From Actinomycetes bacterium (lineage in GTDB: Bacteria > Actinomycetota > Actinomycetes > S36-B12 > CAIYMF01), in the NCBI GenBank assembly GCA_021784035.1, contig JAJXTD010000003.1, positions 1-44,401 on the forward strand: a stretch of DNA of 44,401 nt, read 5' to 3'. This document shows positions 19,024-27,803 of this stretch, in pieces. A program made the translations under genes and the position numbers. The notes under the pieces were generated by a model, which searched no databases, was not told the DNA's origin, and saw nothing but the letters and a program-made list of their open reading frames with translations. Numbering within the stretch: position 1 is the first letter of the stretch; the number at the start of each line of letters is the position of its first letter.

Positions 19024-19293
19024 CTAGCGTGCGGACGGATCGAGGCGTCGGACGGAGGGCTCGAGGAGTTCCTCCAGGGCGGAGCCGACGGCCCCGTTGC
19101 GGTGACCGGCGGACTCTGCCGCCTGCGCCGCCACGACGGGAACCGTGACCGGTGCCGGCCCTCGCCGTCCGGTACGCCGAGGCATGGCGCCGCGCAGTCC
19201 GGTGCGACGCCACGCCACCGCGACGACGAGGAGCGAGACCACGACGACGGTGCAGGACAGCCACACCGCTGCGCTCCAGATCTGACCCAGCAC
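19024..19293 (-). CDS. Small single-TM hypothetical protein
   Basis: VLGQIWSAAVWLSCTVVVVSLLVVAVAWRRTGLRG...; GTG start with GGAGG 8 nt upstream. Confidence 0.6.
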   Translation of the reverse strand: MLGQIWSAAVWLSCTVVVVSLLVVAVAWRRTGLRGAMPRRTGRRGPAPVTVPVVAAQAAESAGHRNGAVGSALEELLEPSVRRLDPSAR

Positions 19294-19426
19294 GATGACG
19301 TCCTCCCGCCCGGCCGGCGCAGGTGCGCCGGACTGAGCGGAGCAGGTTCCCCGGGAACGGCTCGCCAAACGTCCCCGATCGGGCCAGGACCCGGCCCGGA
19401 CGACGCGTCCGAGCCGCAGGGCTCGG

Positions 19427-19912
19427 TCAGGCGGAGGCGGCGCCGGGCTCGCAGTCGGGCTCGATGCCCTGCAGGTGCGCGGCGACCTTGGCGAGCGCGT
19501 TGCCCAGCGCGGCGAACTCGTCGCTCGTCAGCTGGTCGACGAGGTGCGCGCGGACGCCGGCGACGTGGGTCGGGGCAGCGGCGACCAGGAGGTTCCACCC
19601 CCGGCGGGTCAGGACGGCGTTCGCGCCGCGCCGGTCGCTCTCGCAGGGCTCGCGCTCGACGAGGCCGGCCCGCTCGAGGCGATCGACCTGGTGCGAGAGT
19701 CGGCTGCGGCTCGCCAGCGTGAACGCGGCCAGGTGGCTCATCCGCAGCCGCCGGCCCGGCGCCTCGGAGAGGCGCACGAGGATCTCGTAGTCGGCCAGCT
19801 GCAGGCCGTGCCCGTCCTGCAGCTCGCGGGAGAGCTTCTCGGAGAGCAGCGTCGTCGCGGCGATGTAGGCGCGCCAGTGCTGCTGCTGCTCCGCGCTGAG
19901 CCACTCGGTCAT
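19427..19912 (-). CDS. MarR-family transcriptional regulator
   Basis: LQLADYEILVRLSEAPGRRLRMSHLAAFTLASRSRLSHQVDRLERAGLVEREPCESDRRGANAVLTRRG (winged-helix MarR pattern). Confidence 0.92.
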   Translation of the reverse strand: MTEWLSAEQQQHWRAYIAATTLLSEKLSRELQDGHGLQLADYEILVRLSEAPGRRLRMSHLAAFTLASRSRLSHQVDRLERAGLVEREPCESDRRGANAVLTRRGWNLLVAAAPTHVAGVRAHLVDQLTSDEFAALGNALAKVAAHLQGIEPDCEPGAASA

Positions 19913-19938
19913 GGACTGCAGGCTACCCGGGAACCGAG

Positions 19939-19958
19939 ATAATTGAAAGTGGAACTAT
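19939..19958. promoter_or_regulatory. Candidate MarR operator
   Basis: AT-rich imperfect palindrome ATAATTGAAAGTGGAACTAT 26 nt upstream of the MarR ATG in an otherwise GC-rich region; compare TAGTTGAAnnTTCAACTA-like MarR sites. Confidence 0.4.
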
Positions 19959-19969
19959 CGTCGCGCGCG

Positions 19970-20743
19970 TCACGTGTCGAGGTCCCAGAGGCGCACTCCG
20001 CCGACGATGCCTGCGGTGTTGTCCACGATCTGCGCGTGCGGCGGCAGCTGCTCGGGGTCGAGGTGCTTGGCGTTGCCGCCGCCGACGTAGACGGTGTCGA
20101 AGAACAGGAATCGCTCGTAGGCGGCGATCGCCTTGACCACGCGCTTGCCCCAGCGGGTGTTGCCGATGTCCTTGCGCGCGACGTTGCCGAGCTGCTCCTC
20201 GAAGGTCTGCTCCTTGCGGAACGGGGCGTGGCCGCCCTCGATGTGCGGCAGCAGACGACCGTCCAGGAACAGCGCGGTGCCGACGCCGGTGCCGAGCGTG
20301 ATGACGAACTCGAAGCCCTCGCCGAGGACGACCGCGCAGCCTTGGACGTCGGCGTCGTTCGCGACCTTCACCGGTACGCCGAACACGCCGGACAGCGCCG
20401 AGACGAGGTCGAAGCCGCGCCACTGCCGCTCGAGGTCGGGGTCGGTCTCGCCGTCGTACGCCGCCCGCGACAGCGACGGGATGTTGCGCACGCGGCCGTT
20501 GCGCACGAGGCCGGGGAACCCGACCGAGACGCGGTGGTGGACGCCGAGGTGCTCGGTCAGGCGCACGAGCGAGGACACCAGTGTCTCGGGCGGGCATGGG
20601 TAGGGGGTGTCGACGCGCACACGATCGGTCAGCATCACGCCCTGCGGGTCGAGGACCGCGGCCTTGAACCCGCTGCCGCCGACGTCGATGGCCAGCGTGC
20701 GCACGTCGTCGGGCCACCCGAGTGGGTGCGTCTCGCTCGTCAT
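19970..20743 (-). CDS. ppgK: Polyphosphate glucokinase / ROK-family kinase
   Basis: LAIDVGGSGFKAAVLDPQG...SVGFPGLVRNGRVRNIPSLSRA...VANDADVQGCAVVLGEGFEFVITLGTGVGTALFLDGRLLPHIEGGHAPFRKEQTFEEQLG. Confidence 0.9.
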   Translation of the reverse strand: MTSETHPLGWPDDVRTLAIDVGGSGFKAAVLDPQGVMLTDRVRVDTPYPCPPETLVSSLVRLTEHLGVHHRVSVGFPGLVRNGRVRNIPSLSRAAYDGETDPDLERQWRGFDLVSALSGVFGVPVKVANDADVQGCAVVLGEGFEFVITLGTGVGTALFLDGRLLPHIEGGHAPFRKEQTFEEQLGNVARKDIGNTRWGKRVVKAIAAYERFLFFDTVYVGGGNAKHLDPEQLPPHAQIVDNTAGIVGGVRLWDLDT

Positions 20744-20789
20744 GTCCCTGAGGCTAGGGGAGCGGCACCCGACATGACGCACCGCCACC

Positions 20790-21653
20790 TCAGGGGAGCG
20801 TGAGGATCTCCACGCCGGTCGCGGTGACGAGGACGGTGTGCTCGAACTGCGCGGAGCGGCGCAGGTCGGCCGTCACGACGGTCCAGCCGTCGTCCCACAT
20901 CCGCCAGTCGTAGGTCCCGAGGTTGATCATCGGCTCGATGGTGAACGTCATCCCGGTCTCCAGGACCGTCGTGGCGGACGGATCGTCGTAGTGCGGGACG
21001 ACGAGGCCGGAGTGGAACGCGGTGCCGATGCCGTGCCCGGTGAAGTCCCGGACGACGCCGTAGCCGAACCGGCGGGCGTAGGACTCGATCACCCGCCCGA
21101 TCACGTTGAGCTGCCGGCCGGGCGCGACGGCGTTGATGCCGCGCATCGTGGCCTCGTGGGTGCGCTCGACGAGCAGTCGCGACTCCTCGTCGACCTCGCC
21201 GACGAGGAACGTGGCGTTGGTGTCACCGTGCACGCCGTTGATGAACGCGGTGATGTCGATGTTGCAGATGTCGCCGTCGCGAAGCTCGGTGGAGTCCGGG
21301 ATGCCGTGGCAGATGACCTCGTTGAGCGAGGTGCAGAGCGACTTGGTGAAGACAGGACCGCGGCCGCCGCCCGGATAGCCGAGGGTGGACGGGTAGGCGC
21401 CGTGGTCGCACAGGAACTCGTGACCGACCCGGTCGAGCTCGTCGGTCGTCACGCCCGGCTTGATGGCCTCACCGACCGCGGCGAGCGCCTGGGCGGCGAG
21501 CCGCCCGGCGATCCGCATCCGCTCGATGGTGTCGGCGTCCTTCACCTCGGAGCCGGTGTGGCGCTCGGCGCGATGGCGCCCGACGTACTCCGGGCGCGGG
21601 ATGTGCCGGGGCACCGTCCGCATCGGGCTGATGACACCGGGCTGACGTGGCAT
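20790..21653 (-). CDS. map: Type I methionyl aminopeptidase
   Basis: [50 protein letters not shown]...[12 protein letters not shown]...[25 protein letters not shown]...[13 protein letters not shown]...MTFTIEPMI. Confidence 0.95.
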   Translation of the reverse strand: MPRQPGVISPMRTVPRHIPRPEYVGRHRAERHTGSEVKDADTIERMRIAGRLAAQALAAVGEAIKPGVTTDELDRVGHEFLCDHGAYPSTLGYPGGGRGPVFTKSLCTSLNEVICHGIPDSTELRDGDICNIDITAFINGVHGDTNATFLVGEVDEESRLLVERTHEATMRGINAVAPGRQLNVIGRVIESYARRFGYGVVRDFTGHGIGTAFHSGLVVPHYDDPSATTVLETGMTFTIEPMINLGTYDWRMWDDGWTVVTADLRRSAQFEHTVLVTATGVEILTLP

Positions 21654-21718
21654 GGTGGAGAGTCTAGGAGCACGTCATGGACGCGGCACGCGCTGCGGTC
21701 CCCGGACGAGGAGGGGCG

Positions 21719-21889
21719 ATGGCCCTGGAGGAATGGTGGTTCAACCTGCGCACGCAGCAGGTGGAGCAGGGTCAGGGCGACCCGAACGCCGAGCGACTGG
21801 GTCCGTACGCGACCCGGACCGAGGCGGAGAGCGTGCTCGACCGGATGCACAAGCGCACCGAGGCCTTCGACGCCGAGGACGAGGACTGA
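21719..21889 (+). CDS. Small SPOR-like actinobacterial protein
   Basis: MALEEWWFNLRTQQVEQGQGDPNAERLGPYATRTEAESVLDRMHKRTEAFDAEDED; GAGGAGG RBS before ATG 21719. Confidence 0.75.
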   Translation: MALEEWWFNLRTQQVEQGQGDPNAERLGPYATRTEAESVLDRMHKRTEAFDAEDED

Positions 21890-21903
21890 GTCGCACGCGC
21901 AGG

Positions 21904-21941
21904 CAGAAGGGCCCGGCACCTCGCGGTGCCGGGCCCTTCTG
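21904..21941. terminator. Bidirectional terminator-like hairpin
   Basis: CAGAAGGGCCCGGCACC-tcgc-GGTGCCGGGCCCTTCTG, perfect 17-bp stem between convergent genes. Confidence 0.85.
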
Positions 21942-21953
21942 ACGTCGGTCGGG

Positions 21954-22343
21954 TCAGGCCTTCTTCGCGACGCGCTTGGCCGGAGCCTTGCGGGCCGGAG
22001 CCTTCTTCGCCGCGACCTTGCGGGCCGGAGCCTTCTTCGCTGCGGCCTTCTTCGCCGGAGCCTTCTTTGCTGCAACCTTCTTTGCCGGGGCCTTCTTGGC
22101 CACGGCCTTCTTGGCCGGAGCCTTCTTCGCCGCGACCTTGCGGGCCGGAGCCTTCTTCACTGCGGCCTTCTTGGCCGGAGCCTTCTTCGCCGCGACCTTG
22201 CGGGCCGGAGCCTTCTTCACTGCGGCCTTCTTGGCCGGAGCCTTCTTTGCTGCAACCTTCTTTGCCGGGGCCTTCTTGGCCACGGCCTTCTTCGCGGGCG
22301 CCTTCTTGGCGACCTTCTTCGCGGTGGTCTTTGCAGCCGCCAC
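21954..22343 (-). CDS. Histone H1-like Lys/Ala/Pro-rich repeat protein (Hc1/AlgP-like)
   Basis: 129 aa composed almost entirely of KKAPAKK / VAAKKAPA(R/K)K repeats, no globular domain seen. Confidence 0.85.
   Translation of the reverse strand: MAAAKTTAKKVAKKAPAKKAVAKKAPAKKVAAKKAPAKKAAVKKAPARKVAAKKAPAKKAAVKKAPARKVAAKKAPAKKAVAKKAPAKKVAAKKAPAKKAAAKKAPARKVAAKKAPARKAPAKRVAKKA
22054..22292 (-). repeat. Internal coding repeat with exact 59-nt copies 180 bp apart
   Basis: GCCGGAGCCTTCTTTGCTGCAACCTTCTTTGCCGGGGCCTTCTTGGCCACGGCCTTCTT at 22054 and 22234; units of 60 bp between. Confidence 0.85.
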
Positions 22344-22492
22344 GATGCCTCCCTGAGTCGTCTTCCGATCCTGGTGCCGGAAGCCTTCATTCGAACTGTG
22401 TCAGAGCGTGACAGAAAGTGTGTGGATGTTCGAGTCGGAGAGTGATTTCGTGTCGCGGTCGTGGTACCGACAAATGCGCGCGACTCACGCGT

Positions 22493-23785
22493 TCATCCGT
22501 CGTCCCTCGTCGCAGTACGAGCGCGCGATCGTCGCACCGCATCGACGTGTGGTGACGTGCGCACGTCGTATCCCCACAGTGTCGGCAACGCAGCAGCAAG
22601 CGCGAGAACGCCTGCGGCACAGAGGATTCCGCCTGATGCGATGGACATCGTGAGCCCGCGTGCCTGTGCGACGAGACTGACGCGCGCATTGCCGAGCTGC
22701 GGTCCGATCGCATACGACAACAACTCGATACCGGCGAGACGGCCGCGCAGATCGTCGGGGATCGACTGGTTCCAGATGAGCTGACGGAAGATGCCGCTCA
22801 CCATGTCGAACGCACCGGAGACGGCGAGGAACGCGAGCGCGAGTGCCAGCGAGGGCGCGAGCCCGAAGCCGGCGATCGCGAGTCCGTAGAGCGCCGCGGC
22901 CACGACGATGGTGCGTCCGTGGTGGTGCACGCGCGACGTCCACCCGCTCGTCAACGACGCGATCACCGAGCCGATCGACGGTGCGGCGTAGAGCAGGCCG
23001 AGCGCCCACGGTGTGCCGTACTTCTCTGCGACGAATGGGAATACGGCGTACGGGAAGGCGAGCAGCATCGCGAGCGTGTCGATGGCGTACGTCCCGAGCA
23101 GGTCCTTGCGGCCCCACGCGTAGCGGATCCCCTCGGCGATGGCGGACAGGTCCGGTGCGCCGTCCTCCGACACACGACCGCGCGGGCGTACGCCGAGCAG
23201 CAGCAGCACCGACACGACGAACGACACGACGTCGACGGCGTAGGCCACAGCGACGCCGAGGTAGCTCGCGACGACGCCGGCGATCGACGTGCCGAGGATG
23301 AACCCGGCGCTGGAGCGCAACGACATGAGCGCGGCGGCACCGGCGAGCCGGTCGTGCTCGACCGTCTGCGGCACGAGTGCCTCGAGCGACGGCCGCTGCA
23401 GCGAGTCGAACGTGGCCGCGAGCGCGCCGACGACGAACAGCACCCACACGTGCGGCTGCGCCTGCAGGGCGTTGACGAGGAGGAGCATCGAGCAGAGGGC
23501 TGCGCCGATCTCGGCGGCGATGATGACGCGCCGCCGGTCGTAGTGGTCGGCGACCGCGCCGCCCCAGAGACCGAAGACGAGGATGGGGACGACCTCGACG
23601 AGACCGAGCAGTCCGACGACGACGTACGAGCCCGTGAGCTGCTGCGCCTGGAGCGGCACGGCGACGAAGGTGAACATCGAGCCGAGGTAGGAGACGGCTC
23701 CCGCAGCGAAGAGCAGCCGGAAGTCGCGGGACACGCGCAGGGGTGAGGCGTCGATGCGCCAGCGCGACGTCGTGGGGCCGGTCAC
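22493..23785 (-). CDS. MFS transporter, EntS-like (MFS_3)
   Basis: DFRLLFAAGAVSYLGSMFTFVAVPLQAQQLTGSYVVVGLLGLVEVVPILVFGLWGGAVADHYDRRRVIIAAE; 12-TM pattern. Confidence 0.88.
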   Translation of the reverse strand: MTGPTTSRWRIDASPLRVSRDFRLLFAAGAVSYLGSMFTFVAVPLQAQQLTGSYVVVGLLGLVEVVPILVFGLWGGAVADHYDRRRVIIAAEIGAALCSMLLLVNALQAQPHVWVLFVVGALAATFDSLQRPSLEALVPQTVEHDRLAGAAALMSLRSSAGFILGTSIAGVVASYLGVAVAYAVDVVSFVVSVLLLLGVRPRGRVSEDGAPDLSAIAEGIRYAWGRKDLLGTYAIDTLAMLLAFPYAVFPFVAEKYGTPWALGLLYAAPSIGSVIASLTSGWTSRVHHHGRTIVVAAALYGLAIAGFGLAPSLALALAFLAVSGAFDMVSGIFRQLIWNQSIPDDLRGRLAGIELLSYAIGPQLGNARVSLVAQARGLTMSIASGGILCAAGVLALAAALPTLWGYDVRTSPHVDAVRRSRARTATRDDG

Positions 23786-23854
23786 GAGCGACGAGTGTCG
23801 GTCACCATCGGACGTCGTCGCACGCGCGTTTCCGGTGCGCTGCCACCGGACGCG

Positions 23855-24547
23855 TCACCAGTCGTCGGGCGCGGGAGCTCCCTGGATGCCCTCGAGAGCC
23901 TTGGCGATCCGGCTCCGCAGCCCGCGCCGGCCCGGCACCGACGTCGTCACCAGCAGCCGCTCCTCGCCGGCCGCGGCCGAGACGAGGTGCTGCACGGTGT
24001 CGAAGGAGACCTCGGGCAGGGCCAGGTCGACGTCGCCCAGGCCGGACAGCTGCAGCCCCAGCGCGAGCCCGGACGGCTCGCCCGGTGCCGTGAGCCCGCG
24101 CGAGGGCACGATGAGCCGGTCGTGCGCGAGCCCGGCGAGGTCGTCGTCGCCGGTGTCGATGGTGAGCAGCGTGGCGCCGACGCGGCGCGCGTCCGCCAGC
24201 CGCTCGAGCAGGTCCTCCGTGGGGTCGTCCGGTGCCACGACGAACAGCGTCTCGCCGCGGCGCGCCGCCTCCAGGCGGTCGAGGCCGACCGCCAGGTGCG
24301 GCGGCGCCCCGGGCGGGGGGCTCCAGCGCACGAGCGTCGGCGACAGGGTCGGGATGCCGGCGTAGCGCGACTCGTCGTCGAGGTGCGCCGCGAGGTGCCA
24401 CGGCTCCTGGGTGGGCGTGCCGACCAGCAGCAGGCCCGAGCCGCTGTCGGTGGAGCGGCGCAGCGACCGGGCGAAGCCGCGGGTGCGGTCGACCCAGCCC
24501 GTGCTCGACAGCACGTCGCGCAGCAGGTCCACCCTCGATGCGTCCAC
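23855..24547 (-). CDS. Conserved actinobacterial hypothetical protein (SIS/phosphosugar-isomerase-like reading)
   Basis: VDASRVDLLRDVLSSTGWVDRTRGFARSL...ETLFVVAPDDPTEDLLERLADARRVGATLLTIDTGDDDLAGLAHDRLIVPS; family not certain. Confidence 0.6.
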   Translation of the reverse strand: MDASRVDLLRDVLSSTGWVDRTRGFARSLRRSTDSGSGLLLVGTPTQEPWHLAAHLDDESRYAGIPTLSPTLVRWSPPPGAPPHLAVGLDRLEAARRGETLFVVAPDDPTEDLLERLADARRVGATLLTIDTGDDDLAGLAHDRLIVPSRGLTAPGEPSGLALGLQLSGLGDVDLALPEVSFDTVQHLVSAAAGEERLLVTTSVPGRRGLRSRIAKALEGIQGAPAPDDW

Positions 24548-24592
24548 AGGGGCATCGTGCCGCACGGGGGGCCGCACTGGTTGGATCACCCC

Positions 24593-25294
24593 ATGAGCGA
24601 TGGCACCGCGCCGCAGGACGTCACACCGTCGGCCCACGACCTCCCGGACGTCTCCGAGCTCGTCGTCGGGGTGCTGGGCGGCACCGGGGAGCAGGGGCGC
24701 GGCCTCGCCGTGCGCCTCGCCGCGGCCGGGCAGCGGGTGGTCATCGGCTCGCGCTCGGCGGAGCGCGCCGAGGCCGCCGCCGCGGAGATCGGTCGTGACG
24801 TGACCGGCGCGGACAACGCCGCCTGCGCCGCGGCGTCCGACGTCCTCGTCGTCGCCGTCCCCTACGACGGGCATCGCGACCTGCTCGCCTCGCTGGCGGT
24901 CGTGCTGGACGGCAAGGTCGTGGTCGACTGCGTCAACCCGCTGGGGTTCGACAAGCAGGGCGCCTTCGCGCTGGAGGTTCCCGAGGGCTCCGCCGCGCAG
25001 CAGGCGGCGGCCGTGCTTCCCGGGGCCCGGGTCGTGGGCGCGTTCCACCACGTGTCCGCGGTGCTGCTGCTCGACGAGACCGTCGAGACGCTCGACACCG
25101 ACGTCCTCGTCGTCGGCGACGACCGCGCCGCCACCGACGTGGCGCAGGCGCTCGCGTCGCGCATCCCGGGCATGCGCGGGATCTACGCCGGCCGGCTGCG
25201 CAACGCGCACCAGGTCGAGGCGATGACGGCGAACCTGATCTCGATGAACCGCCGCTACAAGGCGCACGCGGGGCTGCGCGTCACCGACGTCTGA
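24593..25294 (+). CDS. NADPH-dependent F420 reductase-like protein
   Basis: VVGVLGGTGEQGRGLAVRLAAAGQRVVIGSRSAERAEAAAAEI...VVDCVNPLGFDKQGAFAL...VVGAFHHVSAVLL; F420:NADP oxidoreductase pattern. Confidence 0.88.
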   Translation: MSDGTAPQDVTPSAHDLPDVSELVVGVLGGTGEQGRGLAVRLAAAGQRVVIGSRSAERAEAAAAEIGRDVTGADNAACAAASDVLVVAVPYDGHRDLLASLAVVLDGKVVVDCVNPLGFDKQGAFALEVPEGSAAQQAAAVLPGARVVGAFHHVSAVLLLDETVETLDTDVLVVGDDRAATDVAQALASRIPGMRGIYAGRLRNAHQVEAMTANLISMNRRYKAHAGLRVTDV

Positions 25295-25301
25295 GGCGAG
25301 G

Positions 25302-26582
25302 TCACACCGGCGCCGGTGCGCGCCCCTGTGGGCCCTCCCCGGCGTCCAGCGGCTCGAGGTCGAACAGCAGGCGCAGGGCGTCGCTCATCGACTCCGCGGG
25401 CGCGTCGACGAGCTCACGGACCCGGACCGTCGGCGTGTGCAGCAGCTTGTCGACGACGCGGTGCACCATGCGCTCGGCCTCGGCGGCCGCGTGCTCGCCA
25501 CCCTCGCCCAACTTGGCGCGCAGGCGAGCCAGCTCGACCTCGACGATGTCGTCGGCGCGGGTCCGCAGGGCCGTCACGGTGGGGGCGATCGAGCGCTCGC
25601 GCTGCTCCACCATCCAGCCGTCGACCTCCGTCGCCACCATCGACCGGACGTCGGCGAGGCTGCCGCGCCCGAGGCGCGCCAGGACGCCGGCGAGGCCGTC
25701 GAGGTCGACGACGTCGACGCAGGGCAGCTCGGCGCACGCGGGGTGGACGTCGCGCGGCATCGCCAGGTCGACGAGGACGCGGGGGCGACTGCGCACCCCG
25801 AGGGTCTCCGGCGTCACGACGTAGTCGGGTGCACCGGTCGCCGACCACACGACGTCCGCGGTCGCGAGGAGGTCTCCGAGCTCGTCCCAGGCGGCCGCGG
25901 ACACGCCGTACGACGCGGCGAGACGCTCGGCCCGCTCGAGGCTGCGGTTGACGACGATGATCTGCTCGGCGCCCGCGCGGACCAGCGTCGCGACCGTCAC
26001 GCCGTTCATCGAGCCGGCGCCGACGACGACGTGCCGCAGCCGGGAGGGGTCGCCGAGGCCGGCGTGCACCCGGGACAGCCCGGCATCGACGAGGCCGGGG
26101 CTCACGTGGTCGAGGTCGGTGTCGGTGTGGGCGTGCTTCGCGACGCGCAGCGCCCGCGTGGCGAGGGCCACGAGCGGGCCGCTCGCGCGTCCCGCCTCCT
26201 GGCTCATCCGCAGGGCGCTGCGGAGCTGTCCGATGATCTGGACCTCGCCGACGGCGATCGACTCGAGCCCGCACGCGACGGTGAGCAGGTGGGACACGGC
26301 CGCGTGGTCGTGACGCACGACGGCGGTCGCGGCGAGCTCATCGACCTCGACGCCGCTCGTCCAGGCGACCGCGCGCAGCAGCGCGTCGATGCCGGGGTGG
26401 AACGACGAGACGTCGCCGTAGAGCTCGAGCCGGTTGCAGGTCGACAGCGCGAGCACGCCGGTGACGGGCGGCTCGGAGATCGCCGCCATGAGGGCGGGCA
26501 CGTCGGCGCCGGCGACGGCGACCCGCTCGAGCAGGTCGAGCGAGGCGCTGCGGTGCGACCAGCCCACCGAGACGATGGTCAC
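25302..26582 (-). CDS. hemA: Glutamyl-tRNA reductase
   Basis: VTIVSVGWSHRSASLDLLERVAV...VTGVLALSTCNRLELYGDVSSFHPG...GEVQIIGQLRSAL...VVGAGSMNGVTVATLVRAGAEQIIVVNRSLERAERLA. Confidence 0.93.
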   Translation of the reverse strand: MTIVSVGWSHRSASLDLLERVAVAGADVPALMAAISEPPVTGVLALSTCNRLELYGDVSSFHPGIDALLRAVAWTSGVEVDELAATAVVRHDHAAVSHLLTVACGLESIAVGEVQIIGQLRSALRMSQEAGRASGPLVALATRALRVAKHAHTDTDLDHVSPGLVDAGLSRVHAGLGDPSRLRHVVVGAGSMNGVTVATLVRAGAEQIIVVNRSLERAERLAASYGVSAAAWDELGDLLATADVVWSATGAPDYVVTPETLGVRSRPRVLVDLAMPRDVHPACAELPCVDVVDLDGLAGVLARLGRGSLADVRSMVATEVDGWMVEQRERSIAPTVTALRTRADDIVEVELARLRAKLGEGGEHAAAEAERMVHRVVDKLLHTPTVRVRELVDAPAESMSDALRLLFDLEPLDAGEGPQGRAPAPV

Positions 26583-27781
26583 CGGGCACCGCCCGGCACC
26601 GGTACGACCGAGGTGGCCTCGGCCACCAGCAGGCACGCCGGGTCCTCGGCGAGCACGTCGCCGGTGGCCGCCCAGGCGCGGGCCCGCGAGCCGCCGCACA
26701 TGTCGGAGAACGTGCAGACTCCGCACTGGCCGCTGAACTTCGCGGCGCGGATGTCGAGCAGATCCGGGTGGTCGCGGTAGATGTCGGCCAGCGGCGTCTC
26801 GCGCACGTTGCCGAGCTTCAGCGGGAGGAACCCGGCGGGGTAGACGTCGCCGTCGTGGGCGACGAACACGATGCCCTTGCCGTCGCGCGTCGCCGCGGTG
26901 TGCGCACTGGGCTTGTGCGTCCCGGGGCCCATGAGCTCGTGCATGCGCGCCGAGAGATCGCGGTAGAGGACCGTCTCCGGCACCGGGCCCCCGGCGCGGC
27001 GGTCGGCGACGACGCGGCGGAAGAACGGCGCCTCCACCGTGCGGACGATGAAGCCGTACTGCGAGGCGTCGTAGAGCAGGTGGCAGACGTCCTCGTGCTC
27101 GCTCGGCGTGAGCGCGCCCTCGGCGACGCCGCGTCCGACGTGGACGAGGAAGAAGACCTCCCAGATGTCGACCCCCATCGCGCCGAGCAGCGCGGCGATG
27201 TCCGGCATCTCGTGCACGTTGCCCGCCATGACGGTCGTGTTGATCTGCACGGTGAGACCGGCGGCCTTGAGCGCGCGGATCGCGGCGACGGTCGCGGGGA
27301 AGTGGCCGGGGATCCCGCGCACGCCCTCATGTGTGGCGGCGGTGGCGCCGTCGAGGCTGATCGACACGGCCTTGACGCCTGAGGCGACGATCCGGTCGAT
27401 CGCCTCCGGCGTGAGCATCGGGGTGACAGACGGCGAGAGCGCGGTGGGGATGCCGAGGCTCGTCGCGTGGTCGACGAGCTCGAAGATGTCCGGACGCAGC
27501 AGGCAGTCGCCGCCGGTGAGGACGAGGATCGGGTGCGGGCGGCCGAACCCGGCGATGGAGTCGATGAAGGCCATGCCCTCGTCGTGCGTCAGCTCGCCGG
27601 GCAGGGCCCCGGGGGTCGCGCTGGCCCGGCAGTGCTTGCAGGCGAGCTGGCAGGCGCGCGTGGTCTCCCAGAAGACGAGCATCGGCCGCTGGTCGTAGTT
27701 CACCGGCCGGCCGGTGCCGTGCGTGCGGGGGTGCCCGATGAGCGGCTGGGGGTCGGTCCGCTCGACGTTCGGCTGACTCAT
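26579..27781 (-). CDS. Radical SAM/SPASM protein (heme-associated, TIGR04053/AhbD-like)
   Basis: MLVFWETTRACQLACKHCRASATPG (CxxxCxxC), GGDCLLRPDIFELV, C-terminal CGVCTFSDMCGGSRARAWAATGDVLAEDPACL. Confidence 0.88.
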   Translation of the reverse strand: MSQPNVERTDPQPLIGHPRTHGTGRPVNYDQRPMLVFWETTRACQLACKHCRASATPGALPGELTHDEGMAFIDSIAGFGRPHPILVLTGGDCLLRPDIFELVDHATSLGIPTALSPSVTPMLTPEAIDRIVASGVKAVSISLDGATAATHEGVRGIPGHFPATVAAIRALKAAGLTVQINTTVMAGNVHEMPDIAALLGAMGVDIWEVFFLVHVGRGVAEGALTPSEHEDVCHLLYDASQYGFIVRTVEAPFFRRVVADRRAGGPVPETVLYRDLSARMHELMGPGTHKPSAHTAATRDGKGIVFVAHDGDVYPAGFLPLKLGNVRETPLADIYRDHPDLLDIRAAKFSGQCGVCTFSDMCGGSRARAWAATGDVLAEDPACLLVAEATSVVPVPGGAR

Positions 27782-27803
27782 GGTCGTGTCCCTCCAGGAA
27801 CGG

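Noticed and set aside
21954-22343. Regular ~60-bp repeats resembling a CRISPR array
   Set aside because: Units are contiguous coding repeats with no unique spacers and keep the Lys/Ala/Pro frame; no cas genes nearby.
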